Positions 45,497 to 58,078 are shown, counted from the first letter of the stretch. The stretch is DNA of 64,000 nt from Aaosphaeria pasadenensis (GCA_022813625.1 JAKLMB010000040.1:248001-312000), one strand, 5' to 3'. Notes: generated by a model from the letters alone, not told the origin. Numbers and translations: made by a program.

Positions 45497-47203
45497 CTAT
45501 GTCGCAAGGAAATCCCACCCATTCGCATGAATGATCTTCTCCCAATCCCACGAATCGGGGTCTCTAGCATCCATCAATGCCCAGATCCGGTCAACCACCT
45601 CCTTTGCATAGGTAATATTTCCTAGACCAGTACAAGCCATCAGCCCACTGAAGGCTCTGTTGATCTCGACGCGCTGGTCTTCTTCGAATGCGGCGCAGCC
45701 TATTAGGAAAAGTGGAAGCAAGACGTTGCTCTGTATCCAGCCCTCGGCTGGTAATTCTTTGATGTAACGAATGCCGTCGTCTACGGCACTTTTGATGAAG
45801 GGATGCGGCTTTGAATCCTTGGTCGTCCGATAAAGATATACCCACGTTGCCTGTCGATACAACATTGATATTGTATAGCGTGGGGTGCCGGGAGTCTGCG
45901 GGCAGACCCAACTTCTCAGCCCGGAGTCGATCGCATGCGCAGCCAGGAGCGCCTCGTAGTCCATGATCGGTTCCAGTCCTTCGTCGACCCGTGATCGCAT
46001 TCTCCGTCGCAAGTTGCTAATTTTTGAGATAAAGCCGAACAGGCCGTCGGACACTCCGATGAGTGCAGCAGTTGAAGGGTTGACTTGGAACGGGAGATTG
46101 AAGTCGTCCATCATGGGCACCTCGGCGTCGTCTAGCGAAGTGACCTGACTTGCTATCCAGTGGTAGTAGAAAAACTCATCGAACAAGCTCTGGAACTCCG
46201 GATTCTTGGACTTTTGGGTCATTGCGATTTTCTTGGCGGCAATCATATGCATACGATACTCGCCGGATGTATTGCCGTCTGTTATTGAATGCAGAAGATG
46301 TAGCAAGATCTGAGCAACATTGGAGTCTTCGTAGATAATCCCACCTGTTTCACCAGCCTTGTGTCGTTCGAGATCCTGGTTAAGTAAATGTAGAGCCTGT
46401 CCTCGATGATGAGCCATCCGGTCTTCGTACTCTTGAGACTTGTTGATAGAACACAGGTGCGAAGCGGAGAGGCATAACACAGAATGCATCAGGCCCTCAT
46501 GTCGCAGAGCCATGGGTAGTAGGATTTTGGTGAAAGGATTAGTCGACTGGTCTTCATGTAGACTGAGAACACAACTTGCTCGGCTTACGAAATGCTGGAG
46601 TAGCAATCGGTCAATATCGTTCTCCACTCCTTCCATGAGAGGCGGCAGTTCGAACTTGACGTCGGTGCTACCCCTGCGCGCTTCTGCTGCCCTTTCTTTG
46701 CCACTTTTCCATATCTCAACGGGCTTGTAGCCCTCGCAATGTATGTTGTTTTTCTGGCATGACAGGCAGAAGGGCTTCGTCTCATCGCACTTCTTTTTTC
46801 GTTTGCGGCATGTTGTGCATCCGGTCTTCGAGCGAGCTTTGGTTGCTTTTGATGTTGTTGGAGACCGAGGCGGATATAGTCGTGGTCGTCCTCGGCCGCG
46901 TCTAATCCGAACTGGCTCTGTCGGTGAAATCGGTGGCTCTTCCGCGAACGATTCTACTTTGACTTCGGACAGCAATAGTTCACGTTCCTCTGTCTTGGGA
47001 ACCACTTCATCCGATCCGTCAGTAGAGCCTGTGCGCGATTTCGAGTATGTACCGGAGACGGATGTGACATTAGATTCCAAGGTGGGAGTGTTCATTGGAG
47101 AGTCGCTACAAGACGACATGGACGGTTGTGGCGATGAGCTGATGCTCAAGCGAGCTTGTGCTCCTGCTTGGGAACGCCCGTAGGGTACCGTGGTAGTAGA
47201 CAT
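45497..47203 (-). CDS. Zn2Cys6 transcription factor with adjacent AT-hook
   Basis: A single exon of 568 aa with ATG at 47203. A Ser/Thr-rich N-terminus leads to an AT-hook RRGRGRPR (about 101-108). After about 20 residues comes a zinc cluster with Cys129 to Cys156 spaced C-x2-C-x6-C-x6-C-x2-C-x6-C and the basic run RKRKKK. The rest (about 180-568) resembles the fungal-specific regulatory domain found in the Fungal_trans_2 group, with segments such as RHEGLMHSVLCLSASHL and LLHLLHSITDG. It should bind CGG-type half-sites in the nucleus, with the AT-hook adding minor-groove contact. The target genes cannot be told from position; the nearest genes are an ABC transporter 5.4 kb away and CFT2 3.9 kb away. 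Confidence 0.9.
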   Translation of the reverse strand: MSTTTVPYGRSQAGAQARLSISSSPQPSMSSCSDSPMNTPTLESNVTSVSGTYSKSRTGSTDGSDEVVPKTEERELLLSEVKVESFAEEPPISPTEPVRIRRGRGRPRLYPPRSPTTSKATKARSKTGCTTCRKRKKKCDETKPFCLSCQKNNIHCEGYKPVEIWKSGKERAAEARRGSTDVKFELPPLMEGVENDIDRLLLQHFVSRASCVLSLHEDQSTNPFTKILLPMALRHEGLMHSVLCLSASHLCSINKSQEYEDRMAHHRGQALHLLNQDLERHKAGETGGIIYEDSNVAQILLHLLHSITDGNTSGEYRMHMIAAKKIAMTQKSKNPEFQSLFDEFFYYHWIASQVTSLDDAEVPMMDDFNLPFQVNPSTAALIGVSDGLFGFISKISNLRRRMRSRVDEGLEPIMDYEALLAAHAIDSGLRSWVCPQTPGTPRYTISMLYRQATWVYLYRTTKDSKPHPFIKSAVDDGIRYIKELPAEGWIQSNVLLPLFLIGCAAFEEDQRVEINRAFSGLMACTGLGNITYAKEVVDRIWALMDARDPDSWDWEKIIHANGWDFLAT

Positions 47204-50200
47204 TCGGCCTGGGCTGTGGCTTCTCGTGTGGTCAACAAAGGCGGGAATTGGGCATTGGTAGCCGATGCTGCGCTTTACGATAACAGTTCAAGTCCGATCG
47301 CTGAAGCTGCCAATGTCGACCCAAGATGTCGAAGGGTCGGACGGACTAAAGCGTGCGACCAAATGTAAGAAACAGGCAACGATAATTATATCGTGACGAG
47401 TGTAACTAACATATGGATGTGTCGATAAGAGAAACAAACTCGTGAACTGGTCGACGTTGGCAAGAAAAGAGGAAAGAGTAGGAGGATCCAAACAGTTCGA
47501 CTCTGATGCCTCGAGCGATCGCACGGCAACGTTGCGAAGAGCGGGGGCAGGAGGTTTAGCGAATTGCGGGCGCGGTGCAACCGGCCAATCGTATCAGGGG
47601 TGGAAGAGACGGCAAGTGTATCGTACAACGATGCTCCTGCAAGTTGCCTGCCGTGACCGCAGAGCTGAGGGAGAAGTCGAGTGAAAGAAGATCGCAGGCT
47701 TGCAGGCAGGGGGACAACCTGGCGTTGGTTGTAAGCGGTAGGTGATGAGAGGGGCCACTGAACTTGTGCAGAAATCGAGAGGCGTGAGAGGACGATCTAC
47801 TGAGCAAGCGGGGAGGGATTACGGCTTTAACGACTGGGAAGCACAATTAGAGTGCCGGGGCAGGGTTGCAAAAGGGGACCACCCCCAGGGCTTTTCTAGC
47901 TGGCCCACGTCGCACAGCAAGGCAAGAGACGAAGAGGAATACGGAGTAGTAGGTGGAATAGAACGGGGTCAATAAGAGTGGCGGCCCTGTTGCTGTCGGG
48001 AAGATGTCCTACTCTGTCTTCAAACACACGTCTGAAGCGAGCAACTAGGTGGTCCCAGAAATAGTCCCAAAGTGCTGGGCCCGTTGCTTCTCTTATAAGA
48101 GAGGCCAGTGCAATGTGAGCCACACTCTACACATTGCAGTCACAGTACTGTGGAGGTTGACATGTGCATGGGCCGGCGTGGGCAACACTTGGAACGGCCA
48201 CCATTTCCCATGCCATGACTTCGTGAACATGCCTACTCCGTGCAGGCTACGCTATACGCCAGTGCGAAAAGCGCCTTGCCCGTGAGCACTAGGCGGGTTC
48301 AGATCTCCTCTTCCACGGTTGTAGGTATATAACGTTGGTTTCACGACAGGAGTGCAAAGGTGCGTTCCTTGACGCCGTCCTCCTTTCCCAAACTCTCTCT
48401 CCACAAGTCTGCTTTTTTTTTGGGCTCAAGTCCTGCGACCGTGAAATGGACGTAGATTACTTCTTTCAACGACGACCTGCACGTTGACAGACACCGCAGG
48501 AGCTCCTATGCAGTGTTGCCATTTTTCGATTAGCTTGTTGCTCCCTCGCCAAGGGTGAATTTAAGCAGCGTTCGATCGCTACTGATAGGTGTCGGCAACC
48601 CATACACTATCCAAAAGACGGCCGGGCGCGAGTATTGCTAGTTAGTAAGTGTAGCTTTAGTGAATACGCGGTCCGTCCTAGCCTATGGATTTGGCCAGCT
48701 AGTTGTAAATCAGCCCCACAGATTGCGGCAGGTGGTGCTACCAATGTCTGCATCTCCCTCCTCTGCTTGTATCACTATTCGCTAGCAGCCGTATGATGCT
48801 TAGTGGAAAAATTCGTGACTAGTCTCGCATTATTTGTCTTGAAGAAACCAGTTTCGTCCTCCAAAGACTACCGTAGTATGGAAGTGGATGACGAAGCTAG
48901 GAATTCGTAGGCCAACCCTTCTCCAGTTCGACGCTCACAGACAGAAGCAAGGACCATTTCGTGCCGCTTGTGCTCCGATAGATCCTAGGGACAGCACGGA
49001 TCATGTGTGCTGGGCCCTGCAAGACGGCCAAACTTTGTTCAGCAGATGCAGGCGACGTGCAATCCCCGCATGGCTTGAGGAATTGTATCCCCGCGAATCC
49101 ATAAGCAAAAGCAATATGAGGCCTGGTCAGTGAGATTGAGGTAAGAGCTGATACACAACGTCATGTGCCTTGCTCCTTTAGATAGAGCCTCTGACAATTT
49201 TCTGAAGCCGAGCATGTATGGTCCGTATGTTCTGAGAAACTGTTCGAATGCTACTGATCGTCCACTATTACCTGCGTGCTCCATGTCGTTATCTTGGTAC
49301 GCGCGGAGCGGGAGACGGGACGCATTCGACCCTTGATAAAGCACGCTCCGGAGGACGGCTCTTGAATGGTTTCCGCTGGCGTTGGACTGAGGGTCCATAG
49401 AACTCTAGCTTCGGACGCTTCCGGCATGGACGAATTCTAAACATTCGCTTTGACATCCGCGATTGTGCAATTGCATATATCCCAACTACCAGGGGACTGT
49501 CTTATCATCTTGGACGGAGATGCTGGATAACGATCTTGATCATCTGCAGCATACAAATTGGAAGAAGAGACCAGAGCAAAATCCCTGGGTGCAAGTTTCT
49601 CGGCACGACACCGGCGATATCACCCTGTCGTTGACCAATTTAGCGCAACGCACTCTTTGGCGACTGGATTCGTCACGATCCCTCGCAGCAACCGTGGGCT
49701 TTACCTTCTGTATGTGTCGCTCACGGGAGAATGGTCCGAGCAAGATACGCCATCGAACACTTGATCCTGGTAGATTCGGCTGGCGACAGCACTATGCAGA
49801 TCATGGGACGTTGATGTGGTTCAAATAGAACAGAAGCCTCCAAGAACCCAAATCCTCCAGTACAATTCAGCAGCACCGGAGAAGTGGGAATCGAGGCGTA
49901 GACTATCGTTGACTGGTGGTGGGTACCAGTTTGCTAGATCGTTCTATCTCGATCAATGAGGTTAGCATGCAATAAGCAGCACGTCCATCGACTCAATATG
50001 GACGAGCATCCGCCTGCCATGGGATTGAATTGTTGATAAACTATTGTGGCTTTCAGAGTAGCAACACTAAATGCATGATGAATCATGAAAAATTGAGCTT
50101 TCGTTTATGGTTTTCATTCATCGCCCCTGCAGAACGTAGACAGCGGCATCGAAGAGATGACCTACATTAGTTTGAGAACATTGCGTAGAGTGTGAGCGGC

Positions 50201-51115
50201 GCAGGTAGCCGGCACAATGGTGTGGAGAACAGATGAAGGGTAAATGTGTGACGTGCATGACTAGCGGCGTGGGCGAAGGGGCGGGGTCAGCTTGGAAGGG
50301 CCATTGGCTCTCCGGACTCTGTCCATACGAGGTCTTCGCACGCCTTGCTGCAGTATGCAAAAGAGGCTTGCTGGTGTTTGCTGGTTATGCTGGTGGTGGT
50401 GCTGGCGGTGCTGGTGCTACTGTGCTCCACGCATTGCTTCACCACAGTTGCTCCAGATAAGGTCCACAACGGAATCAGTTCCACTCAATACGGGGTATCT
50501 TCACCTAAATCCGACGCTGGTGGGGTGAATTCTAAAGTGGCTGCATGCTCTCAACGAACAAACAACCAATACCTGCGCAGCACATTTCTCGATGTGCCTG
50601 GACGGGCGGCGTAGACTTCATTCCAGCGCAGTGGAAGTGATCGGCAGTGCAACACGCTGGCGCATTCTGTTTGCTCTCGTTCTGCATCGAGATGCACGTC
50701 GTTCACATCTAGCCACTTTGGGTAATCCGGAGTGCATATGGAGGAGAGGAGCCACCGATTTTACTGTCACGTGCCCGGGCGTCAAAGCTGAAGGGATGTG
50801 AATATATTAATTCCAGGATGAGCGTTGTTACCGAGTATGTTTCGCTGGTGGTCATGATACAGGTATTGTACTTACAGGTAAATGGAAGTAGTTGACCGGT
50901 CCGACGATATTCCGGTCGGCGGTATCTTAGTCATCATTTACCCGTGTCAACCTCATGTGGAGATGGCTTGCTTTGTTGCACCTCACTACGCCATCACGCA
51001 AACTTACGAGTAGGAGAGGACATGCATTGACAACAACCGACGCGCGTGCCTAATACCATGCGCCTTCCGTGTGATTAGATTTCTTCGCGACACTACACCA
51101 TTGAACGAAGACATC
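47204..51115. other. 3.9-kb divergent region without a supported gene
   Basis: It separates the start codons of the zinc-cluster gene and CFT2. ORFs are short and not protein-like. A T run lies near 48413-48421. The long upstream region is typical of a fungal regulatory gene with an extended promoter and 5' leader. Confidence 0.5.
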
Positions 51116-54100
51116 ATGTTCAACTTCACTCCACTGCTGGGCGCGCAGTCGACCTCACCCGCGTCGCAGTCTCTCTTGGAGTTTGACGGTGGCATCAAGA
51201 TTCTGATCGACGTTGGCTGGGATGAGAGCTTTGATACGGAAAAGCTTAGAGAGATTGAGAAGTATGTAATATAGTCTCACGTAGACGGGGGCCTCGGTTC
51301 TCCGCGCAGTGCTTCCCGTGCCTCAAATCGACCCTAAAGATGCTTGTTGATATATTAAATAATGCCAGATACTAATCGATACTGTTGATAGGCATATTCC
51401 AACCTTGTCATTTGTTCTCCTCACGCATGCGACTACTGCTCATCTTGGAGCCTACGTACACTGCTGCAAACACTTTCCGTTGTTCACGCGCGTACCTGTC
51501 TATGCGACAATACCCGTCGTGTCCCTCGGCCGTACGCTCCTCCAGGATCTATATTCCTCTACACCGCTAGCATCCTCGATTATACCAACGGAAGCTCTTA
51601 CGGAATCTGCCTATTCCTTCCCGTCGCTCAAAGATGGCAACAACCCCAATCTGTTGCTTCAGTCTCCGACGCCGGACGAAATCGCACATTTCTTTGGCCT
51701 GATAAACCCTCTCAAATACTCTCAACCTCACCAGCCTCTGCCCTCGCCGTTTTCGCCCCCTCTCAGTGGCCTCACGATCACAGCGTACAGCGCAGGACAT
51801 ACTCTTGGTGGCACAATATGGCACATCCAACATGGCATGGAATCGGTCGTTTATGCAATCGATTGGAATCAAGCCAAGGAGCGCGTGCTTTCAGGTGCCG
51901 CATGGCTTGCTGGTACCGGGGGATCGGAAGTTATTGAACAACTGCGCCGCCCTACGGCACTGATTTGCAGCACAAAAGGGTCAGGCCAGGTTTCGGGACA
52001 GCGTATGAAGCGAGACGATGATCTTGTTTCTATGATAAAGGACACGATCCAGAAGGGCGGATCGGTTCTCATTCCTACAGACTCTAGTGCTAGGGTTCTT
52101 GAACTGGCCTATCTGCTTGAAGAGACCTGGACTCGCGAGATCGACGCAGACGGGAACTTAAAGGGGGTCCCAATATATCTCGCCAGCAGGACAGGTGGTG
52201 CCACGATGAGATATGTCAGAAGTATGTTGGAGTGGATGGAAGAGGGGATTGTGAAAGAATTCGAGATCGCCAGTGGCGCACAAGAGGCACAGGATCAGAA
52301 ACGCGGACGGGGACAACAATCAGGAGGCGCCAAAGGAGAGGACGACAAAACCACAAGAACACCTTTCGACTTCAGACACATCAAACTACTCGAGCGGAAA
52401 TCCAGGGTGACTCGGATGCTGAGCGATTCGGGACCCCGGGTGATACTAGCAAGCGACACATCGCTTGAATGGGGGTTTTCGAAGGACGCGATCCAGAGCC
52501 TCGCATCGGACGAGCGTAACCTCATCGTTCTGACCGAGAAGGTTGGTGAAACGTCTTCACAACACAAGGGTCTCGGCAAATATCTCTGGGACTTGTGGAA
52601 GGAGAAGAACGCACAAGAGCAAACGTCGACATCTATTATAGATGCAGCAGGCCACCAGGCAACTCTGCAAACCACCAGAGCAGCACCTTTGGAGGGCAAC
52701 GAACTCAATCTTTACCAACAGTATCTCGCTCGACAACGCCAACTTCAGAACACGATGCAGGGAGACGCCGGCACTGCCATGGAAACTTCAGCGGACGTTG
52801 TAGACGACCAATCATCGTCGACATCAACGACCTCGGAGGACTCGGACATTGAGCACCAAGGAAAGGCCCTGAATACGGCAACCACTCTACAACACGCCAG
52901 GCACAAGCTTGGTCTTAGCGATGCTGAACTTGGCATCAATGTGCTTATTCGTCGGAAAAACGTATTCGACTACGAGGTGCAAGGCAAGAGGGGTCGCGAA
53001 AAGATGTTCCCCTACGTGGCGAAGCGACGACGTGCAGACGATTTCGGCGACCTCATTCGGCCAGAGGACTACGTCCGCGCGGATGAAGAAGACCAGGCCG
53101 GGGCAACGACTCTACGTGACGGATCGAAGAAGGAGAATGCCGTCGGGCAGAAGAGGAAGTGGGATGATCTGGCGGTGCGATCAGTGGCAGCGGGACGCCG
53201 CATGCCGAACGGCGCGACAAGAGGTACGAAGAACGATTCCGGCAACCGGATGGATACAGACGACGCCGAGGAATCAGAGAGCGAGCCAGAGGATGAAGCG
53301 GACAAGATTACGGGACCTTCAAAGGCCATCATCAGCACGGAAACGATCAGCCTCAACTGCCGCATTGCCTTTGTCGATTTCTCCGGCCTGCACGACCGAC
53401 GAACGATTCAGATGTTGGTGCCACTCATCAAACCACGAAAACTGATCCTCGTCGCGGGAGAACAGGCAGAGACGGACGACCTCGCAGAGGAATGCAGAAG
53501 AGTCCTCAACGCCGGCTCCTCAGAAGGCGGCGTCATCGACGTCTTCACCCCCGCAGTCGGCGTGATGGTCGACGCCAGCGTCGACACCAACGCCTGGACC
53601 GTCAAACTGAGCCGCAACATGGTCAAGCGACTACAGTGGCAGAAGGTGCGCGGCTTAGGCGTCGTCGCCATCACCGGGCGCCTCGAAGCCGCCGCCCCCC
53701 TCGCCCCCAGCACCGCCGACAACAACGACGACTCCAACGACGGCGGCGGCACCTCCAAGAAGAAACCCAAACTCGACTCCGCCCTTCCCACCGCCAGCCC
53801 CAACGGCACCGCCGCCGCAGCAGACACGACCCCCATCCTCGACGTCGTGCCCGCCAACATCTCGACCGCCGTCCGCTCCGTCGCACAACCCTTCCACGTC
53901 GGCGACCTCCGCCTCGCCGACCTGCGCAAGCTCATGCAGAGCTCCGGCATGACGGCCGAGTTCCGCGGCGAGGGCACCCTCGTCATCAACGGCACCGTCG
54001 CCGTCAGGAAGACGGGCACCGGGAAGATCGAGGTCGATGGCGGGTCGTATAGCTTCGCGGACCCGAGGAACGCGGACACGGGGACGTTTTTCAGGGTCAA

Positions 54101-54143
54101 GAAGAAGATTTATGAGGGGTTGGCTGTCGTGGCGGGGGGTTGA
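51116..54143 (+). CDS. CFT2: Cleavage and polyadenylation factor subunit CPSF2/Cft2
   Basis: Two exons (51116-51261, 51392-54143) encode 965 aa. The 130-bp intron splits a Lys codon. The N-terminus LLEFDGGIKILIDVGWDE and LSFVLLTHATTAHLGAYVHC form the metallo-beta-lactamase fold. The zinc-ligand motif HxHxDH of the active nuclease CPSF73 is absent, as expected for this inactive partner. ITAYSAGHTLGGTIWHIQ and VVYAIDWNQAKE, then the beta-CASP part (VLIPTDSSARVLELAYLLEE, FRHIKLLERKSRVTRML), follow family order. A long acidic, low-complexity insert at about 480-740 precedes the C-terminal domain (ISLNCRIAFVDFSGLHDRRT). The protein acts in nuclear mRNA 3'-end formation. Its C-terminal coding third has high GC. 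Confidence 0.95.
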
Positions 54144-54668
54144 TTGAGTGGGAGTGGAGGGATATGTGTATTATGTGGACTTTGTTTTATCATCACTTAC
54201 CCCTTTTTAACGAGTAGGAAGGAATTCTTTCACGTATCTTTGCAGCTGGATGTAGATATATACCATACCAAATCATACCACACCCATAACTACCTTTTCA
54301 CTCACTCAACACTGACATCGTCGATGACGACGAGGATCACTATACGCAAATATGTGAGAACGTTTCTAAATTTCCACAAACTAACTAGGTGGACAGTTCG
54401 CTCAATTCATAGCGTGAAGAATGAATAGAAATTACAACTCGAAAATCTATATCGTCTCCATGTCCGTCTACCAAAAAAGCGTTGCGTAGCAATCGAGTAC
54501 ATACATTAGATACGCCAGATACCCCGTCAAATGCACCACCAAGGTCCCAGCCCTATCCGCATGCGCCATTAAATATATCCCCATCCCCACATCCGTCTCT
54601 CTCTCTCTCTCCTTTCCCCTTGACCCCCAATCTTCATACCCCCAAAAACGCCAAAATGCGACTCAAAA
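54144..54668. other. Convergent 3' region between CFT2 and the Pro/Ser-rich gene
   Basis: 525 bp, AT-rich then pyrimidine-rich with (CT)n at about 54597-54612. No gene seen. Confidence 0.55.
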
Positions 54669-55841
54669 TCAATACACCCCACCGCCGATGTACATCTCAG
54701 CCGCCCTGTCGTACGCCCTCTGCAAACACGCCTCGCTCTCCTTCGCTCGGATTGCGCGGAGGGTCGAGAGGCGGGGGGATTCTTTTCTTCGCAGCCGGCG
54801 GTGGGGTGGTGTCCTCATCTCTGGGACCAGGTCTGTGACTGGTTCTGGTGCGAGTTCCGGTGGGTTTTGAGGGAGGGAAGGAGAGTTTTGGACAGGTTCC
54901 GCTGGGGGTTGTTGGACGGGTTCCATTACGGATTCCGCTGGGGGCAGTGGAAGGCACAGCAAGCTCGCGTCGCCTGGGAACTGGAGCTGTGGCAGCAACA
55001 GCGGTGGTTTAGTCGAGCTTGGGAAGCACGTGCGGTGTGGTGACGCCGGGGGTGTTGACGCGGGCGTCGAGGGCGTTGAGTGTACTGAGGACGAGGACGA
55101 TGACATGCCGCCGCATGAGGAGGAGGCGGAGGAGGCGGAGGAGATGGCGATGTCGTCGTCGGCCCAGCGTAGTGGGGGTGGTGGGGTCAGCGGTGGGAGG
55201 GTGTGAAGGGTGGTGCCGTGGAGTTTCATCTCGCGTTCTAGGGCGACGCTCAGGGCGGAGAGGGAGAGGGGCGAGGATTGAGGGAAGAGGGGTGGGGTTG
55301 AGAAGGTGAATGAGGATGCGGAGGAGGAGGAGGTTGAGGGGGGGATGGAGGAGTGGAGGAGGAGGGATGGGGGTGGGAGGGTTGGGAGGGGTTTTTGGGT
55401 GTCGAGGGTTGTGTTCAGATTTGGGTTCTTCTTCGTCAGTTTGCCTTTTCGTGATGGTGGTGGTGTTGGCGTGAATATGGATATGGGTATGGATATCGAC
55501 GGTGCTGGTGTCGAGATAGATATTGATGGTGCTGGTGTCGACATGGATATCGACGGTGCTGGTGTTGATGTCGACGTCGACGTCAACGTCGATGGTGCAG
55601 GCGAAGACGAAGTATGTTTCGGCGCCGGCCTCTTCTTCCTGAGTTTCAGGGGCTTGGGGACCAATTGGTGGTCATCCGGGGGCGCGAGAATCGTCGTGGG
55701 CGTCATTCTCAGCGGTGCTGGGAGAGACAGTCGTCTCGAACGAGTGGTGATGGTGCTGCCGCAGCTGCTGTGGAGGTTTCGATCTGGATTGCGCATTGGC
55801 AGCGGTGGTGTGGGGACTGGTGTGGGGGTTCTGTTTTCCAT
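54669..55841 (-). CDS. Low-complexity Pro/Ser-rich hypothetical protein
   Basis: An ATG at 55841 gives 390 aa in one exon. The N-terminal 80 residues are mixed and basic, ending KPLKLRKKRPAP. Then come repeats of the form PAPSISIST, encoded by 27-bp units at 55489-55569. The middle is Ser/Pro/Thr-rich. The C-terminus, RLSTLRAIRAKESEACLQRA then YDRAAEMYIG, is helical, charged and the most protein-like part. No signal peptide and no known domain were found. A 193-codon plus-strand ORF overlaps it (55306-55887) but is only the mirror of the repeat. Coding status is moderately supported by the length of the frame and the ordered ends. Confidence 0.5.
   Translation of the reverse strand: MENRTPTPVPTPPLPMRNPDRNLHSSCGSTITTRSRRLSLPAPLRMTPTTILAPPDDHQLVPKPLKLRKKRPAPKHTSSSPAPSTLTSTSTSTPAPSISMSTPAPSISISTPAPSISIPISIFTPTPPPSRKGKLTKKNPNLNTTLDTQKPLPTLPPPSLLLHSSIPPSTSSSSASSFTFSTPPLFPQSSPLSLSALSVALEREMKLHGTTLHTLPPLTPPPPLRWADDDIAISSASSASSSCGGMSSSSSSVHSTPSTPASTPPASPHRTCFPSSTKPPLLLPQLQFPGDASLLCLPLPPAESVMEPVQQPPAEPVQNSPSLPQNPPELAPEPVTDLVPEMRTPPHRRLRRKESPRLSTLRAIRAKESEACLQRAYDRAAEMYIGGGVY
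55489..55569. repeat. 27-bp tandem repeat, three units
   Basis: Units start at 55489, 55516 and 55543 (consensus start atggatatcgacggtgctgg). They encode a 9-residue Pro/Ser/Ile repeat on the minus strand. Confidence 0.85.
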
Positions 55842-58074
55842 TGTGCTCGTTTCTTTGGTTTCCCCAGCTTCTGATGATGGTAATTAGATATCTCTTTCTG
55901 TTTGTTCTCGTTTCTCTTCTTCTCTTCTCGAGATGGTCGAGGTGTGAAGGGCGGTTGTAGTTGTGCAATGCCTCTTCTTCAATTGCGTAGTCGTCGTTGT
56001 AGTTTTGGTCTTCAACTTGTTTCTCGAAATTCCAAGTCGTCACTTTCGTCTCCACACGTAAACAGTCAAAAAACCGGTTTACGCTTCAAAGTCAAATCGT
56101 AGTCGTAGTCGTAAGTTACTTTCGTCGGTAGTGTAGTCTCCCTTAGCATATCATCCAATCATTCCATTCGTCAATCAATTCCTCACAATTAGTACCGCAA
56201 CTCAGCAAAGTAAAAACGAGGACGAAGAAAAGACAATCATTCAAAAACTCAAACGACAGTCAAGTAACAATTCCAAAAAAATCGCTAAAGGGCAGGAAAA
56301 GGGTGGGTGGAGGAAATGGTTAATAGTTCGACTAGTAATTATTGATTTTCCTGGTTTTTCTGGCGTGGTTGGGGGGGAAGGGGGATGATACGAGGGGCTG
56401 GTCGCTGGCTGGGTTTCCGGTTGGGTTGGGTTGTGGTGGGTGGGTTTCTATTATTATATTCCTGCTTTTCCACCACCACCCACCGACCACCACCGTCACC
56501 CCCGGCGAAAACTATCGACTTATTGACGACATCGAGACTAAGCAACCATAGTCGAGTCGGTCTCCTGTTTTTCCCCTCTATCAACTCATCAATTAAGTCA
56601 TTCAAATGAAGTAGTTAAAAGGGAAACCCCGAGCGTGACAATGAGTCTCTTTTCCACTCGCGTGGTGTGGTGTGAGGTGCTGCGGCAATGCCAGGACTGG
56701 GATGGCTGGACGCTGTCGCTAGCGGGGCTGGGGGGGGGGGGGGGGGGGATGGGGTGTTCGAGAACAGAGAGCACGACCACCCCACTGTGCTTTTTGGGAA
56801 GTATTGGTTATGGATTGGGATGCGATCAGCAAGTTGGATCTGAGCAGAGCATTGGACTTGAAAAAGGACTCGAACACTCGAACACTCGAGCATCTACATT
56901 ATTTTGTTGTTCTCTGCGATGAATTGTTATGAGGAGCGTTGTGCGGTGGGTGTGTTTCCTCGAACCACCATTGTCATCGCGAAACCCAAAAGAAAATCTA
57001 GAGTACATATTTCCTGTTTCCCTACTTCCAACAACTCGAACTCGAACTTGCGACGTTAGATGACGTGTTTCCCTCTTCCCTCTTCCCACTTCGCACTTCC
57101 TGCGTCCAACTCTAGCTACAGTCTATAGTCTACAACTACGGTCTCTTTCCGTCTAGCCCATTCGCTTGCTCTTGGGGCTCTGGAACCTTTCCCTTTTCCC
57201 ATTTTTCGCTTCGGCTTGCTTGGGTGTTGGGCTATATCACCACTACCACTCCACTCCACCATTATCTCGTTACCACCGCCGGAGCGACTGGCCTAAACAC
57301 TAGACACTAAACACTAACACACTCCCGTCTACCCGGGCGCCGGCGGCGGCGGTGGTAGGTAGTGGAGTTAGGGCTGAGGAGGTGTAGTCCGTCCACTGCT
57401 TTCTCCTCTTAGATGCCTACCTAGGTATTTCAACGCACGACTCCTGGTCTCAGACCGTGAGGTCGAGGGTCATTCGCTGGGTTTGATGTCGTAAGAAAGT
57501 ATGGGGTAGGGATGTGTCTGTGTGGGTGTAGAAATAAGCTGGTGGGTTTTTGGTATGGGTGTGGGGAGGCAGCTGAGAACTTGGGGATGAGAGCTTGGTG
57601 AATACCGTTCGTGGTCGGGCATGCCGATTTCAGCTATCATGACCACCACCACCACCACCCCAGCCGTTCATCACACGCTTACGCTGCGGAGAAAGCTGAA
57701 GGCCGTCGAAGCGGACAGTCTCTCACACAACAAACACACCTGAAAACATTGATCACAATCGCTAAAGCTTGATTTCAGTTTTGCCCTAGATAGTATATGT
57801 ACAAAACATCAAATAGTAGTAAGTAGTATGCATCGCTGACTGCTGCTGCCGTGAAGAAAGAACCATAATCCGTTAAAACCGACCGACCGAGTGGAACCTG
57901 CCCCCTCTGGACCGTTAATCATGCAAATTACAAAACTGAAAACGTGTTTCTTGGTATCATCGTCGATAAGCTGTGCTGGCTTGGAAAGTAATCAATCCAT
58001 GAAGAAGCAGAGAGAGAAAAAGGAACAAATCATGCGTGTTTCGTTTGTTGGTCCCGTTGGTCCCGTTGGTCCCG
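55842..58074. other. 2.2-kb region between the Pro/Ser-rich gene and INP1
   Basis: No supported gene. It contains a run of 19 G at 56730-56748 and several CCACC-rich stretches. Confidence 0.55.
56730..56748. repeat. Poly-G run (19)
   Basis: Nineteen uninterrupted G on the plus strand. Its length is likely to be uncertain in the assembly. Confidence 0.85.
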
Positions 58075-58078
58075 TTAG
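58040..58078. repeat. 9-bp minisatellite at the INP1 stop codon
   Basis: Units of gttggtccc / gttagtc run into the INP1 stop (58075-58077 on the minus strand). Array expansion or contraction would fall in the 3' UTR just after the stop. Confidence 0.7.

Noticed and set aside
53492..54052. Plus-strand 186-codon Arg/His-rich ORF within CFT2
   Set aside because: Shadow frame created by the high GC of the CFT2 3' coding part.
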